NCBI GenBank assembly: GCA_002354735.1
Contig: DEMD01000007.1
Coordinates: forward strand, 150,161 to 214,160
Length of the DNA: 64,000 nt
Direction of reading: 5' to 3'
Source: Gammaproteobacteria bacterium UBA2679
GTDB taxonomy: Bacteria; Pseudomonadota; Gammaproteobacteria; Pseudomonadales; Oleiphilaceae
Both the position numbers and the translations under genes were made by a program. Positions 9,733 through 19,406 of this stretch are shown here, one piece after another (the stretch's first letter is position 1; each line of letters opens with the position of its first letter). The notes beneath the pieces were generated by a model. That model had not been told where the DNA came from. It made no database searches and worked only from the letters and a program-made list of their open reading frames with translations.

Positions 9733-10295
9733 TAGTAATCCGAACCCCACTCAACTTCGATGAGCGCCTGATCCAGATCGACATTCATCACCACCGAATC
9801 GAATAACAGCGGGATCAATCGTTCACCGCCATCAGCATAGGGCACTGCATTTTTGTCTACAGTCAGCACCAACACATCGTTGGCGCCGGTTTCGATCAAT
9901 TTCTTCACACGCCCGAGATCTTCCCCAGCGCGATTACGAACTCTGAGTCCTACCAGCTGATGCCAATAGAAACCTTCCTCTCCAAGAGGCGGCAAGTTTT
10001 CGCGGTCCACAAAAATGCTGGACCCGGCGTAAACAGTTGCCTCTTCCTTGCTCTGACACCCTGGCAGACGAATTAACCATGAACCGCCGTGCTGGCGCGT
10101 TTCCACTTTGGGCACGCTTACGAGCTCATCAGAAGCAAGTGCATCCCGGAGCTGCAGCATCCAGGGACGATAGTCAAAAATCGCATCAGGATCGTCCGTG
10201 AACGACTGAAGCTTCATCCAGCCCTGAACCCCGTAGGACGCACCAAGGCGACCCACCAGGAGTCGCTGAGGCACTTCGAGCTTATTCAAGGGCAC
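9732..10295 (-). CDS. rimM: Ribosome maturation factor RimM
   Basis: Assists 30S head assembly by binding S19 and 16S rRNA. The N-terminal RimM domain starts at LLVGRLGASYGVQGWMKL, and the PRC-barrel follows with FYWHQLVGLRV and the C-terminal IPLLFDSVVMNVD. The frame is open back into rpsP, but the family start and length (187 versus 182 residues in E. coli) favour GTG at 10295, 19 bases after the rpsP stop. Its stop codon overlaps the trmD start. Confidence 0.93.
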   Translation of the reverse strand: MPLNKLEVPQRLLVGRLGASYGVQGWMKLQSFTDDPDAIFDYRPWMLQLRDALASDELVSVPKVETRQHGGSWLIRLPGCQSKEEATVYAGSSIFVDRENLPPLGEEGFYWHQLVGLRVRNRAGEDLGRVKKLIETGANDVLVLTVDKNAVPYADGGERLIPLLFDSVVMNVDLDQALIEVEWGSDY

Positions 10296-10314
10296 AGCAG
10301 CTGCGGGCGCTGGA

Positions 10315-10572
10315 TCAGGCAGCCTGTTCAGCAGCTGGCAAAGTCTTGACGATCGAAGCAACTCGCTCTGACATCTGCGCGCCAACATTACGCCAGTAGG
10401 TCAGGCGCTCAGTGTCCACACGTACTGACTCTTCCTGACCGCGTGCAGTCGGATTGAAGAACCCGATACGCTCGATGAAGCGGCCATCTCTGGCGTTCCG
10501 GCTATCTGTAACGTGAATGTGATAGAACGGACGCTTCTTCGATCCGCCGCGCGAAAGTCGGATAGTTACCAT
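10315..10572 (-). CDS. rpsP: 30S ribosomal protein S16
   Basis: Small-subunit assembly protein. The 85 residues start [19 protein letters not shown], which is diagnostic of S16, and contain RIGFFNP and [14 protein letters not shown] chose ATG 10572 rather than a codon 13 positions upstream because the family starts here and a purine-rich AGAGAGAAAG lies just before it. First gene of rpsP-rimM-trmD-rplS, 138 bases after ffh. Confidence 0.97.
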   Translation of the reverse strand: MVTIRLSRGGSKKRPFYHIHVTDSRNARDGRFIERIGFFNPTARGQEESVRVDTERLTYWRNVGAQMSERVASIVKTLPAAEQAA

Positions 10573-10710
10573 GAATGCTTTCTCTCTGTTATGTACTCGA
10601 TGTCTGGTCAAAGGCAGCTGGAATGGCAGTCAGCCAGACATACTCAAGCAGCCTCTTTTGAGGGCGCGCATTGTACCTCATACTTGGCGAGGTTGGAAGC
10701 GCACCGATGT

Positions 10711-12096
10711 TCAGAATTTTCCGAAGGGGGGCATCCCACCGCCACCGCCGGGCGGCATCATGCCCCCCATACCGCGCATCATATTCATCATGCCGCCCTT
10801 TTTACTGAAGCGTTTCATCATTTTCTGCATCTGTTTGTGCTGCTTCAGAAGCTTGTTGACGTCTTGCAGGGGTTGTCCGCAGCCCTCAGCAATGCGCTTT
10901 TTTCTCGAGGGATTGATGATATCCGGATACTGACGCTCCTTCGGCGTCATGGAACAGATGATTGCCTCCATGCGACCGAGTGACTTGTCGTTCACCTGCT
11001 GCTGAGCTGCCTGCGAGAGCTGACCCATCCCAGGCAGCTTGTCGAGCATGCCCGCCATACCGCCCATTCGCTTCATCTGCTGCAGCTGATCGCGGAAGTC
11101 TTCGAGATTGAAGCCCTTGCCTTTGGAGACCTTGGAGGCAAACTTTTCGGCCTTGCCTCGATCGAGCTTACGCTCAGCGTCCTCTATGAGCGACATCACG
11201 TCGCCCATGCCAAGGATCCTCGAGGCTATCCGGTCGGGATGGAAGCGCTCCAGCGCATCGGTTTTCTCGCCAACACCTATGAACTTGATCGGCTTGCCAG
11301 TTATATGCCGCACCGAAAGGGCTGCACCACCGCGAGCATCACCGTCGGCCTTGGACAGTATGACCCCAGTCAGGGGCAAGGCTTCGTTGAAGGCCTGCGC
11401 AGTGTTCGCAGCATCCTGACCCGTCATGGCATCGACCACGAACAGCGTCTCGATTGGATTGAGCGCCGCGTGCATGGCTTTGATTTCATCCATCATCGCT
11501 TCGTCGATCGCCAAGCGTCCGGCAGTGTCGACAATAAGGACGTCCTTCACCCGACGCCTGGCCTCGGCCATCGCAGCTTTTGCAATGTCGACCGGAGACT
11601 GCGTCAGGTCGCTCTGAAAGAACTCAGCCTTGACGTCCTTCGCCAGGGTTTCGAGCTGTTTGATAGCTGCAGGACGATAGACGTCGGCGCTGACCAGCAT
11701 GACCGACTTCTTTTTCTCCTGCTTAAGATAGCGAGCAAGCTTCGCGGCAGAAGTCGTCTTGCCAGCACCCTGAAGGCCGGCCATGAGAATAATCGCCGGC
11801 GGCTGCGTTGCCAGATTGATATCCTGATTGCCACCACCCATGACGGCTATTAGCTCCTGCTGCACCAGCTTGACAAAAGCCTGGCCGGGAGAGAGCGCAC
11901 GGGAGACCTCAGCCCCAACCGCGCCCTGCTTCACCTGCTCGACGAAGGCCTTGACGACTGGAAGGGCAACGTCGGCCTCGAGCAGCGCCATCCTTACTTC
12001 ACGGAGCGTATCCTTGATGTTGTCTTCGGTCAGTTTCGCCTGACCGGTCACTTTCCGGAGGCTCGAGGATAATCGTTCGGTCAGGTTTTCAAACAT
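10711..12096 (-). CDS. ffh: Signal recognition particle protein Ffh
   Basis: SRP54 GTPase that binds signal peptides of nascent membrane proteins together with 4.5S RNA and delivers them to FtsY. The protein has 461 residues: an N-terminal helical bundle (1-95), the NG GTPase domain with GLQGAGKTT (107-115), DTAGR and the SKADGDARGG guanine-specificity region, and the methionine-rich M domain from about 300, with GGMAGMLDKLPGMGQ. The C-terminal tail is rich in Gly, Met and Pro. It lies upstream of rpsP as in relatives and is divergent from the ccsA-like gene. Confidence 0.97.
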   Translation of the reverse strand: MFENLTERLSSSLRKVTGQAKLTEDNIKDTLREVRMALLEADVALPVVKAFVEQVKQGAVGAEVSRALSPGQAFVKLVQQELIAVMGGGNQDINLATQPPAIILMAGLQGAGKTTSAAKLARYLKQEKKKSVMLVSADVYRPAAIKQLETLAKDVKAEFFQSDLTQSPVDIAKAAMAEARRRVKDVLIVDTAGRLAIDEAMMDEIKAMHAALNPIETLFVVDAMTGQDAANTAQAFNEALPLTGVILSKADGDARGGAALSVRHITGKPIKFIGVGEKTDALERFHPDRIASRILGMGDVMSLIEDAERKLDRGKAEKFASKVSKGKGFNLEDFRDQLQQMKRMGGMAGMLDKLPGMGQLSQAAQQQVNDKSLGRMEAIICSMTPKERQYPDIINPSRKKRIAEGCGQPLQDVNKLLKQHKQMQKMMKRFSKKGGMMNMMRGMGGMMPPGGGGGMPPFGKF

Positions 12097-12272
12097 GTAC
12101 TGGTTCCAGACTGAGTGAGCGAGGCTGTGCCAAAAGGGCTTGGATTATAACGAAGGCTCACGCATACTTCACGCTTGATCGCATAAAGATCAGTGGCTGG
12201 TCCTCTGCAGGGCGGGTCATCGCTCAAGTATTGCGCCGACTGTTTCAGAATTCCGAATAGAGTCCCGAATTA

Positions 12273-13094
12273 GTGCCGACAACCACTCTTTATAGCTGGC
12301 TACCGGCCTTTGGTGCCATATCTACTACATTCTATGCACTTGGCCTCGCTATGCAGCTGGCAGTGCTGTCAGGAAAAATTTCCCAGAATCGCTTTGCTTC
12401 CGGTCTGATCGGTCTGGGAGCCACAATCCTTCATGGCGCATGTATCTGGGTGGCGCTGAGCTATAGCCCCACTGAACGCACCATAGCCCTTGTCGACTCG
12501 ATTTCGGCAATTGCCTTTGTATCGTCATTGCTCGTTGTGGTCATCGCACTGGTCAGGCCGGTTCACAATCTCAAGATATTGATCTATCCGGTGAGTGCAG
12601 TAACAGTAATTGTACTGCTCTTTCCGACAGACTCTGCCACGCCGGGCGTTCACCTTGGCACCGCTGTGACCTGGCATGTCGGTTTTGCAGTAGTCGGCTA
12701 TGCACTGATGACCGTGGCGGCACTGCAGGGTTCGCTTGTCTATGTTCAGCACGCCCAGCTCAAGACCAAGACCAATAATCGGCTGATCAGAGCGTTACCG
12801 CCTCTGTTACTGATGGAACGTTTATTGATCCAGATGGTGGTAGGTGCAGCCATATTTCTCACACTTGCGATCATAACCGGTTTCATATTCGCTGATAATT
12901 TCTTTGCCCAGAAGCTGATACACAAATCCGTATTCACGCTCGCCGCCTGGGCAGTCTGCATAACCCTGCTGCTGGGAAGATTTTTCTGGGGCTGGCGTGC
13001 CAAGACAGCAGCCTTGTATACAGTCACAGCCCTTGGCTTACTGATGCTGGGCTTTCTAGGCACCAAGCTGGTACTGCAATATATGCTCGCGTAG
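12273..13094 (+). CDS. CcsA/YpjD-type inner-membrane protein
   Basis: Integral membrane protein of 273 residues with about eight hydrophobic segments, matching the YpjD/CcsA branch of the cytochrome c assembly family. Conserved features visible are the histidines in ILHGACIW, TWHVGFAVVGYALM and KLIHKSVFTLAAW, which in CcsA relatives are candidate heme ligands. The location divergent from ffh and upstream of a CorC-type gene is the Pseudomonas arrangement. The start is GTG at 12273. No other cytochrome c maturation genes are near, so a role in cytochrome c assembly is not shown here. Confidence 0.85.
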   Translation: MPTTTLYSWLPAFGAISTTFYALGLAMQLAVLSGKISQNRFASGLIGLGATILHGACIWVALSYSPTERTIALVDSISAIAFVSSLLVVVIALVRPVHNLKILIYPVSAVTVIVLLFPTDSATPGVHLGTAVTWHVGFAVVGYALMTVAALQGSLVYVQHAQLKTKTNNRLIRALPPLLLMERLLIQMVVGAAIFLTLAIITGFIFADNFFAQKLIHKSVFTLAAWAVCITLLLGRFFWGWRAKTAALYTVTALGLLMLGFLGTKLVLQYMLA

Positions 13095-13177
13095 TATTGA
13101 TCCGGTGACAAGAACACAGCCCGCCCACTCACGGATTACTGAGCGGGAACCATCCATGCTTTCTGGAAGCCACTGAA

Positions 13178-14434
13178 TTGAACGACATGTCCGTCCAGTC
13201 GCTATTCATCCTTCTGTTTATTCTCATCCTTTTTTCGGCGTTCTTCTCGAGCTCCGAAACCGGCATGATGACACTGAACCGCTATCGCCTCCGCCATCTG
13301 GCACAGCAGAACCACAAGGCCGCGCAGCGCGCACAGCGACTGCTCGAGCGCCCCGATCGCCTGATCGGCATTATTCTGATCGGCAATAATTTTGTGAACA
13401 TCCTGGCCTCCTCAGTGGCTACGATCATAGCCATCAGAATCTGGGGAGACGCCGGCATTGCAATCGCCACTGGCCTGCTCACACTGGTCATTCTGATTTT
13501 TGCCGAAGTCACGCCGAAAACCATAGCGGCACTCTATCCTGAGCGCATCGCCTTCCCTGCGACGCTGATCCTACGCCCCTTACTGGTACTTATGTATCCG
13601 TTGGTGTGGGCCGTCAACCTGCTGTCGAACGGCTTGATCAAACTGCTTCGCATAGACGCCAGCGCCATAGGCAGCGATCATCTCTCGAGAGAAGAGCTGA
13701 GAACCCTGGTGCATGAGGCGGGCACACGAATTCCCAAGCAGCACCGACAAATGCTTCTCAGCATACTGGACCTGGAAAAGGTCAGCGTTGAAGACATCAT
13801 GGTGCCCCGGAGCGAGATCAACGGCATTGACCTCGAAGATGATCTCGATGAAATCGTCGAGCAGCTCAAGACCTCTCAACATACCCGCCTGCCGGTCTAT
13901 AAGGGTGATATCAACAATATACTCGGCATTCTCCACCTCAGAAATCTTGGGCGTTTTCTGACTCACGAGTTCTCCAACAAGGCGATGCTCCTGCAGCACA
14001 GCAGGGACGCGTACTTCATTCCCCATAAGACCTCGCTCAATACCCAGCTTTTGAACTTTCAGAAAGAACAGCGTCGGATCGGCATCGTTGTCGATGAGTA
14101 TGGCGATGTGCTTGGGCTCGCAACACTTGAGGACATACTTGAGGAGATCGTGGGGGAATTCACCACGGACATTGCCAATACAAGCCCTGAAATCAGCCTC
14201 TTTGATGACGAGCGGGTACTTCTTGACGCCTCGGCGACGGTTCGCAAGATCAACAAATTGCTGGGCTGGAAGCTGCCAACCAACGGCCCCAAGACGCTCA
14301 ACGGACTTATTCTGGAGGCGCTGGAAAACATTCCGGACAACCCTGTGTGTCTGGTGTTACACGGTTACCGGCTCGAGATAAAGCAAATAAAAGATAACGC
14401 AATTAAATCAGTGCTTGCACTTCGCAACCAATAA
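13178..14434 (+). CDS. CorC/HlyC-family CBS-domain membrane protein
   Basis: 418 residues in the order DUF21 transmembrane domain (about 1-165, beginning with a hydrophobic helix and SSSETGMMTLNRYRLRHLA), a pair of CBS domains (about 205-330, starting VEDIMVPRSEINGIDL and including GIVVDEYGDVLGLATLEDI), and a C-terminal CorC_HlyC transporter-associated domain (about 345-415). E. coli YfjD and CorB are relatives; these are linked to magnesium efflux or homeostasis, but the substrate is inferred from family only. The likely start is TTG 13178, with GGAAG eight bases upstream; ATG 13187 is the alternative. It follows the CcsA-like gene by 83 bases. Confidence 0.9.
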   Translation: MNDMSVQSLFILLFILILFSAFFSSSETGMMTLNRYRLRHLAQQNHKAAQRAQRLLERPDRLIGIILIGNNFVNILASSVATIIAIRIWGDAGIAIATGLLTLVILIFAEVTPKTIAALYPERIAFPATLILRPLLVLMYPLVWAVNLLSNGLIKLLRIDASAIGSDHLSREELRTLVHEAGTRIPKQHRQMLLSILDLEKVSVEDIMVPRSEINGIDLEDDLDEIVEQLKTSQHTRLPVYKGDINNILGILHLRNLGRFLTHEFSNKAMLLQHSRDAYFIPHKTSLNTQLLNFQKEQRRIGIVVDEYGDVLGLATLEDILEEIVGEFTTDIANTSPEISLFDDERVLLDASATVRKINKLLGWKLPTNGPKTLNGLILEALENIPDNPVCLVLHGYRLEIKQIKDNAIKSVLALRNQ

Positions 14435-14630
14435 GCGCTTGCGCTCGATCAGTAATGCCAGGAACATCTAAATATCATTCGTTTAGATCATTAAAGTATA
14501 AAGCCGACGTTGACTCGCTCCCGGCATTTCTTTAGAACGATGGTAAGGGCAAAGTCTGCCTCGAAACGGCACTTTGGGCGCTGACCTAGCAGCTCAAATA
14601 GTCCGACTAACAATAAAGGAGTTGAACTCT

Positions 14631-15239
14631 ATGATCCTGGAACACACGCTCGGCTTATTCACCCATCCCGACAAGGAGTGGGCGTTGATACGGGCGAAGA
14701 CCGAGACCCCCGGTCGACTGTACTTTCAGCACACACTTCTGCTGGCGCTCATTCCAGCGGTTGCCGCCTATATTGGCGTAACCCAGACCGGCTGGACCAT
14801 CGGCAGTGCCAGTGCTGTTCGTCTTACCACAGCCAGTGGACTCAGCCTGTGCGTGCTGTTCTACTTCGCGATGCTGTCGGGGGTTTATATTCTGGGACGC
14901 TTCATAGATTTCATGGCGGTGACCTACGGGGTAGATCAAGAGGCTCACCGAGGCGTGGAACTGGCGGCCTATGCCGCAACACCAATGTTCCTGGCGGGTG
15001 CTGTGGCGGTATATCCGAATGTCTGGATTGTCATGACAGTCGGCCTTCTCGCAGTCGCCTACTCGGTTTACCTGCTGTATGAAGGATTGCCAATTCTCAT
15101 GAAAATCCCACCCGAGCGGGGCTTCATGTTCGCCAGCAGCATTCTGACTGTGGGCCTTGTCATGCTGGTCGCACTCATCGCTGCCAGCGTGGTCATCTGG
15201 GGGCTTGGTGTTGGCCCCGAATATACTTCCCGAGGCTGA
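14631..15239 (+). CDS. Yip1-domain multi-pass membrane protein
   Basis: 202 residues with a short cytoplasmic leader (ILEHTLGLFTHPDKEW) followed by about five transmembrane segments. The leader pattern FxxPxxxW and the helices around LGRFIDFMAVTYG and YAATPMFLAGA fit the bacterial Yip1 family. Function is not established. ATG 14631 is preceded by an AAAGGAG ribosome site nine bases away, so I reject an in-frame codon 57 bases upstream. It stands alone, with gaps on both sides. Confidence 0.85.
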   Translation: MILEHTLGLFTHPDKEWALIRAKTETPGRLYFQHTLLLALIPAVAAYIGVTQTGWTIGSASAVRLTTASGLSLCVLFYFAMLSGVYILGRFIDFMAVTYGVDQEAHRGVELAAYAATPMFLAGAVAVYPNVWIVMTVGLLAVAYSVYLLYEGLPILMKIPPERGFMFASSILTVGLVMLVALIAASVVIWGLGVGPEYTSRG

Positions 15240-15600
15240 TCAACCTTAGCTCTCTCGCCCATGGTTCGTGACAAAGCCGGACCATGGGCTAAGCCCTACC
15301 CTCTCCCGCCAAGCCAATGCCTTACAAATCCTCACCATAGTTGTGTTGATCGCAATATAATCAGCCGAGACTGGCTATTTCAGGAAACTGTAGTACAATC
15401 TGTATCACAAAAATATAAATCTACTTATAACTAAATCTAGAGTCGCCGCCACGACCAATACCCTTGTTCATCCGCCATCAGGCCGATGACCGCATGACTG
15501 CGGACAACCATAACAGGGGATCTATGTCACTTTTTCTAACTGTTCTCTCTCCAGAATCGCATTGCGACTCATTACGGCAGGCTGATGGCGGTGTCAGAAT
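15240..15600. other. Intergenic region with hairpin and AT-rich promoter-like stretch
   Basis: 360 bases without a gene. Near the left end, GCCCATGGTTC (15257-15267) pairs with GGACCATGGGC (15279-15289) in an eleven-base stem with one G-T pair, probably the end of the Yip1 transcript although no T-run follows. The centre, about 15340-15440, is strikingly AT-rich and holds TATAAT at 15356-15361 and TACAAT near 15393, plausible -10 boxes for the downstream DUF1631 gene. I see no convincing -35 box for either. Confidence 0.45.
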
Positions 15601-17892
15601 ATGATTACCGGTCCCGACATGTCTCCCTCAGAAACCCCGGCTCAGGCGCTCTTTCGTGATCAATACACGGGCGTACATGCCAGTCTGCTCGACCTCGCTC
15701 GTGACAGGTTCTCTGCCCTGCTTGCTCGAATGTTTGATGGCACGGACGACTCGTTTTTCGAGCTGGCCAATCATGCCCATACCAATAACGAACAGAACCG
15801 TTTTTTCGAAGCTATGCGGGAAATTCGGATCAGGCGCCGTGTAATCGAGGCCGACTTCCTTGCTGATCTCGAAGCCGAGTTCAATGCACCTGGGCATCAG
15901 CAACAAGACATCCGTGCCGCGGCCGAAGAAGTCGATATGGACTCACTCAGTCTGGTGCAGAACGATGCCCTGGAGGAATCGGTCGCAATTACCTCGATGG
16001 TAACCAAGGCACGCGCTAATTTTGCGGGCGAGTTACTCAGCTTTCAGGCACGCGTCAGCAGTCTCTATGTCCATGCGAGCTCCCAAAACCCGGTTAACCC
16101 GCTGGATCCGGATTTTGTGGCTCGCACCTTCCTTGAAGTCTGCCATCGCAGCGACCTTGCCATGGAGATTCGAGAGCGACTGATTCTACTGAAACAGTTC
16201 GACCGGGAAGTTCTCTCTCACCTGGGCGGCGTGCTCGAAGATGGCAATCGTCTACTTGTCGCCTCCGGCATCCTTCCGAACCTGAAACTCGGCATTCAGA
16301 AGTCACCGGGGTCTGCGTCGGACTTTTCACTACAGGCGACCAAAACGAGTGCGACCGCGCGAAATATCGATACGCCTACAGATACCTCCTCAGATAGTGC
16401 AATAACTAGTGCAGACAGGGTGGCAGCCCAGCAGCAGGGCGAAGCGCTGTTCTCGCAGTTGCAGTCGCTTATGGCGAGCATACGCAGCAAGAAGGGACCG
16501 GTCGCCGAAACTGGAGGCCGCACCGCGCCGCCTGACAATGTACATTATATCGCTGACCGTCAGCTGTACGGCGCGCTAGCCAATATACAGGAGCAGATCA
16601 GCGAGCAGGCGCTCGATGATACCGAAGTGTTGGCTGTGGATATGCGTGCGTCGCTGGATCGTTTCCTGGCTAAGCATCACACTGATGGGCCGCCACCTGC
16701 GCTTTCACAGGCTGATGAAGATCTTATCAACCTGGTGTCCATGCTATTTGAATTCATACTTCAGGACTACAACCTCTCAGCGCCTGTGCAGGTCCTGATC
16801 AGTCGTCTCCAGATCCCGATCCTGAAGGTCGCCATAAAAGACAAGGCGTTCTTCAGCAAACCGTCTCACCCGGCCAGGAAGCTTCTGAACTCGGTAGCAA
16901 AGGCAGGTATTGGCTGGAGCGACTTCAGCGAGCGCCGACGGGACAAGCTCTACGGCGAGATCCATTCAATCGTCGAACGCATACTCAATGACTATGACGG
17001 CGACCTCTCGCTCTTTCAGTCACTGAACGACGAATTTGACACGTTCCTGGCGCGGGAAGACCGAAAGGCCTCACTGGTTGAACAGCGCACGCGTGAGTCG
17101 GAAGTGGGTCGAGTCAGGGCGCAGCGCGCCCACCGCGTTGTAGAGCGCTTGCTTCAGGCCAAGATGGAGGGCGGCGATCTGCCTGACTCTGCCATTCGCC
17201 TGCTGCGCAATGGCTGGAGCCAGGTCATGTTCCTGGCCTTCCTCAAAGAGGAATCGGAGCATCGTTTCAACCAGACGGTACGCGTGGTTGATGAGTTGAC
17301 CTGGTGTCTGCAGTCGAGAATAAATCGAGCCGGCCGTGAACGTTGGGTGAAGATAGTTCCGCAGCTACTGAAGAATCTGAAATCGGGCCTGCAGGATGTA
17401 TCCTACGATCCGGCAGAAACCGAGCAATTGATCATCGAGCTGAAGCGGGATCTGACAGCTCACTTCAAGCTGGCCTCCGCTTCGACCCAACCCGGCGACC
17501 AGGACGACGTTGTCGGTGCGCCGAGGTCATCGGTGTTGACGGCAGATATCGAAGCGGCAAAAAATGCCATAGAACGGCAGACTGAGATTGAAGATGCCGC
17601 ACTTATCGAGTATCTCAATCGGGTAGATCAGCTCCGCCCGGGCGCCTGGGTGGAGTATTCGCTCGTGAATGGCAGCCAGTTCCGATGCAAGCTTTCGACC
17701 ACGATCGAGGAAACCGGCACCATGATCTTCGTCAATCGTTTGGGTCTGAAGGTCGTTGAGAAAAGTCGCGCTGAAGTTGCTCACGAGTTGCGACGCGGCC
17801 GTGTAAAATTTCTTCAGGATGGCATGCTGGTAGACAGGGCGATGGACGCTGTCATGAGCAACCTGAGAAAGATTTCCGGTAAAGCTGCCTAG
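15601..17892 (+). CDS. DUF1631 protein with PilZ-like C-terminus
   Basis: A 763-residue, mostly helical soluble protein of the DUF1631 family found in gammaproteobacteria (sometimes mislabelled thymidine phosphorylase). Visible family segments include FFEAMREIRIRRRVIEADFL near residue 65, LFEFILQDYNLS near 385, FFSKPSHPARKLLN near 420, and VMFLAFLKEESEHR near 540. The last 85 residues (RPGAWVEYSLVNGSQFRCKL through MIFVNRLGLKV) resemble a PilZ-like beta barrel, though I do not see a clear c-di-GMP RxxxR motif in it. Function unknown. It is followed closely by a TonB-like gene. Confidence 0.85.
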   Translation: MITGPDMSPSETPAQALFRDQYTGVHASLLDLARDRFSALLARMFDGTDDSFFELANHAHTNNEQNRFFEAMREIRIRRRVIEADFLADLEAEFNAPGHQQQDIRAAAEEVDMDSLSLVQNDALEESVAITSMVTKARANFAGELLSFQARVSSLYVHASSQNPVNPLDPDFVARTFLEVCHRSDLAMEIRERLILLKQFDREVLSHLGGVLEDGNRLLVASGILPNLKLGIQKSPGSASDFSLQATKTSATARNIDTPTDTSSDSAITSADRVAAQQQGEALFSQLQSLMASIRSKKGPVAETGGRTAPPDNVHYIADRQLYGALANIQEQISEQALDDTEVLAVDMRASLDRFLAKHHTDGPPPALSQADEDLINLVSMLFEFILQDYNLSAPVQVLISRLQIPILKVAIKDKAFFSKPSHPARKLLNSVAKAGIGWSDFSERRRDKLYGEIHSIVERILNDYDGDLSLFQSLNDEFDTFLAREDRKASLVEQRTRESEVGRVRAQRAHRVVERLLQAKMEGGDLPDSAIRLLRNGWSQVMFLAFLKEESEHRFNQTVRVVDELTWCLQSRINRAGRERWVKIVPQLLKNLKSGLQDVSYDPAETEQLIIELKRDLTAHFKLASASTQPGDQDDVVGAPRSSVLTADIEAAKNAIERQTEIEDAALIEYLNRVDQLRPGAWVEYSLVNGSQFRCKLSTTIEETGTMIFVNRLGLKVVEKSRAEVAHELRRGRVKFLQDGMLVDRAMDAVMSNLRKISGKAA

Positions 17893-17923
17893 CAGTCAAA
17901 AGCTGAGTCCTCACTACGGTTCA

Positions 17924-18805
17924 TTGGTGTTGTTGAACGATCGTTTGTATACAGTGATTTTCTGGGGAGCCATATCGTTGACGCTCCACGCACTGTTTAT
18001 TGTATTCGCGCCGGAGCAGGCAGCGATGTCTGACGCAGGCGGCATGGAAGTGCGAATCGTGCGCAGCTTGCCTGCCCCCGCAATGCCCACTGCGGCCGCC
18101 CCCTCAGAGGCACCACTTCTGCCTACACCAGCACTACCGCCGGTGATGGATGCCGGCGAAGAGCCCGGCACGATGCCCCTGGAACCCTCCAGACTGGTAG
18201 AATCGCTCCAGGCCAAGACAAATCCCGCATCTGGCGAGAAGGCATCTCGGCCTGTCATCGCGAGCAGCAACGGATTGGACCTTGGCTCGGCCACACAGCC
18301 GCCACCACAGAAAAAAACGGCCGCGGCCAAACCAGCGTCTGCTCCATCCGTGTTCGCAGGTACAGCGGACAACAAGCGCCCGCCTGAAGCGACTGATCCG
18401 GCTAGCTCAGCTGCGGCGAATGAGACGGCTGCAATAATCAAGCGTCTGGTGGGAGAAGACGAGCGGGAAGTGGCCGAGCGACTGGCGGAGATTCCGACGA
18501 CGGAATCCCCGTACTGGAACTATCTGATGCAACGACTCGCGCAGCCGAGATGGCATCATCAGCAGTTCAATTTCCGCTCACTCAAGCGCCAGCGAACGCT
18601 GGCAGTGGATCTTGAATTCTATCCTAACGGTATCGTGAGAGCTGCCAGGATCGCCCGTAGCAGCGGACTTGAGGATCTCGACGCCGCCGCTATTCGTGCA
18701 AGCTACGCTGCAGCGCCGTATACGCCGCCACCGCCCGAAGACAGGCAGTACGGCTACACTTACAGGATCAAGCTGAAGTACATGCCGAGCGCCCCGCCCG
18801 GCTGA
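17924..18805 (+). CDS. TonB-family protein
   Basis: 293 residues with TonB architecture: one N-terminal membrane anchor (about residues 8-28, SLTLHALFIVFAP), a long linker rich in proline and alanine through the periplasm (about 45-170), and a C-terminal TonB domain (about 205-290) with LAVDLEFYPNGIVRAARI, SSGLEDLDAAAI and YTYRIKLKY. Such proteins pass energy from an ExbBD motor to outer-membrane receptors, but no exbB or exbD is nearby. No ATG exists near the start; TTG 17924, GTG 17927 and two further TTG codons compete and no ribosome site decides. The stop abuts the convergent grxD stop. Confidence 0.82.
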   Translation: MVLLNDRLYTVIFWGAISLTLHALFIVFAPEQAAMSDAGGMEVRIVRSLPAPAMPTAAAPSEAPLLPTPALPPVMDAGEEPGTMPLEPSRLVESLQAKTNPASGEKASRPVIASSNGLDLGSATQPPPQKKTAAAKPASAPSVFAGTADNKRPPEATDPASSAAANETAAIIKRLVGEDEREVAERLAEIPTTESPYWNYLMQRLAQPRWHHQQFNFRSLKRQRTLAVDLEFYPNGIVRAARIARSSGLEDLDAAAIRASYAAAPYTPPPPEDRQYGYTYRIKLKYMPSAPPG

Positions 18806-19120
18806 TCATGCAGCGTCTGACTTCACCAGACTCTGCAGTTTGCCCTTCTCGTACATGTCCAGCACGATATCGCATCCGCCAACGAGCTCACCATCAACAT
18901 AAAGCTGCGGGTAAGTGGGCCAGTTCGAATGAGCTTTCAGCGCCTCCCGCAGTTCAGGGTGGTCCAGAATGTTGACGTAGGCGAATTTTTCGCCGCAAGC
19001 CATGAGCGCCTGAACAGTCTTGGCGGAAAACCCGCACTGCGGCGCGTTTGGCGAGCCCTTCATATACAGAATGATGCGGTTATTGCTCAATTGTTCTTCG
19101 ATTGTCTTGGCGACATCCAT
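18806..19120 (-). CDS. grxD: Monothiol glutaredoxin (Grx4/GrxD type)
   Basis: Iron-sulfur cluster carrier and regulator in the cytoplasm. The 104 residues carry the monothiol active site CGFS (in QCGFSAKTV), the preceding MKGSPNAPQ, the cis-proline WPTYPQLYVDG, and GGCDIVLDMYEKG, all typical of GrxD. Starts at ATG 19120. It converges with the TonB-like gene with no bases between the stops. In other gammaproteobacteria this gene also sits near argF. Confidence 0.95.
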   Translation of the reverse strand: MDVAKTIEEQLSNNRIILYMKGSPNAPQCGFSAKTVQALMACGEKFAYVNILDHPELREALKAHSNWPTYPQLYVDGELVGGCDIVLDMYEKGKLQSLVKSDAA

Positions 19121-19406
19121 AAATTTACCTCATGTGTTTCATAAATACTGCCGCGAACACGTTCAGCAGGTAAACTCTACTATACTGCTCCGCATATGTT
19201 CGGAAGGGATCCGTACTGCGCTCAGGACGGCGCCGGTTCGTTAGCCGGGTACAGTCCCAGGAACCCTCCGCCTTCCAGGCAGCATCTGATTCGGTCTGTT
19301 CGCGGCCCGAATATCTGATGATCGAATAGTCTATCACTAGTTTAGCTGGAGGTCTTGAGGCAGTTTCAAGGCGATCGGCACATTATACAAACGAGGTCGC
19401 GCATAC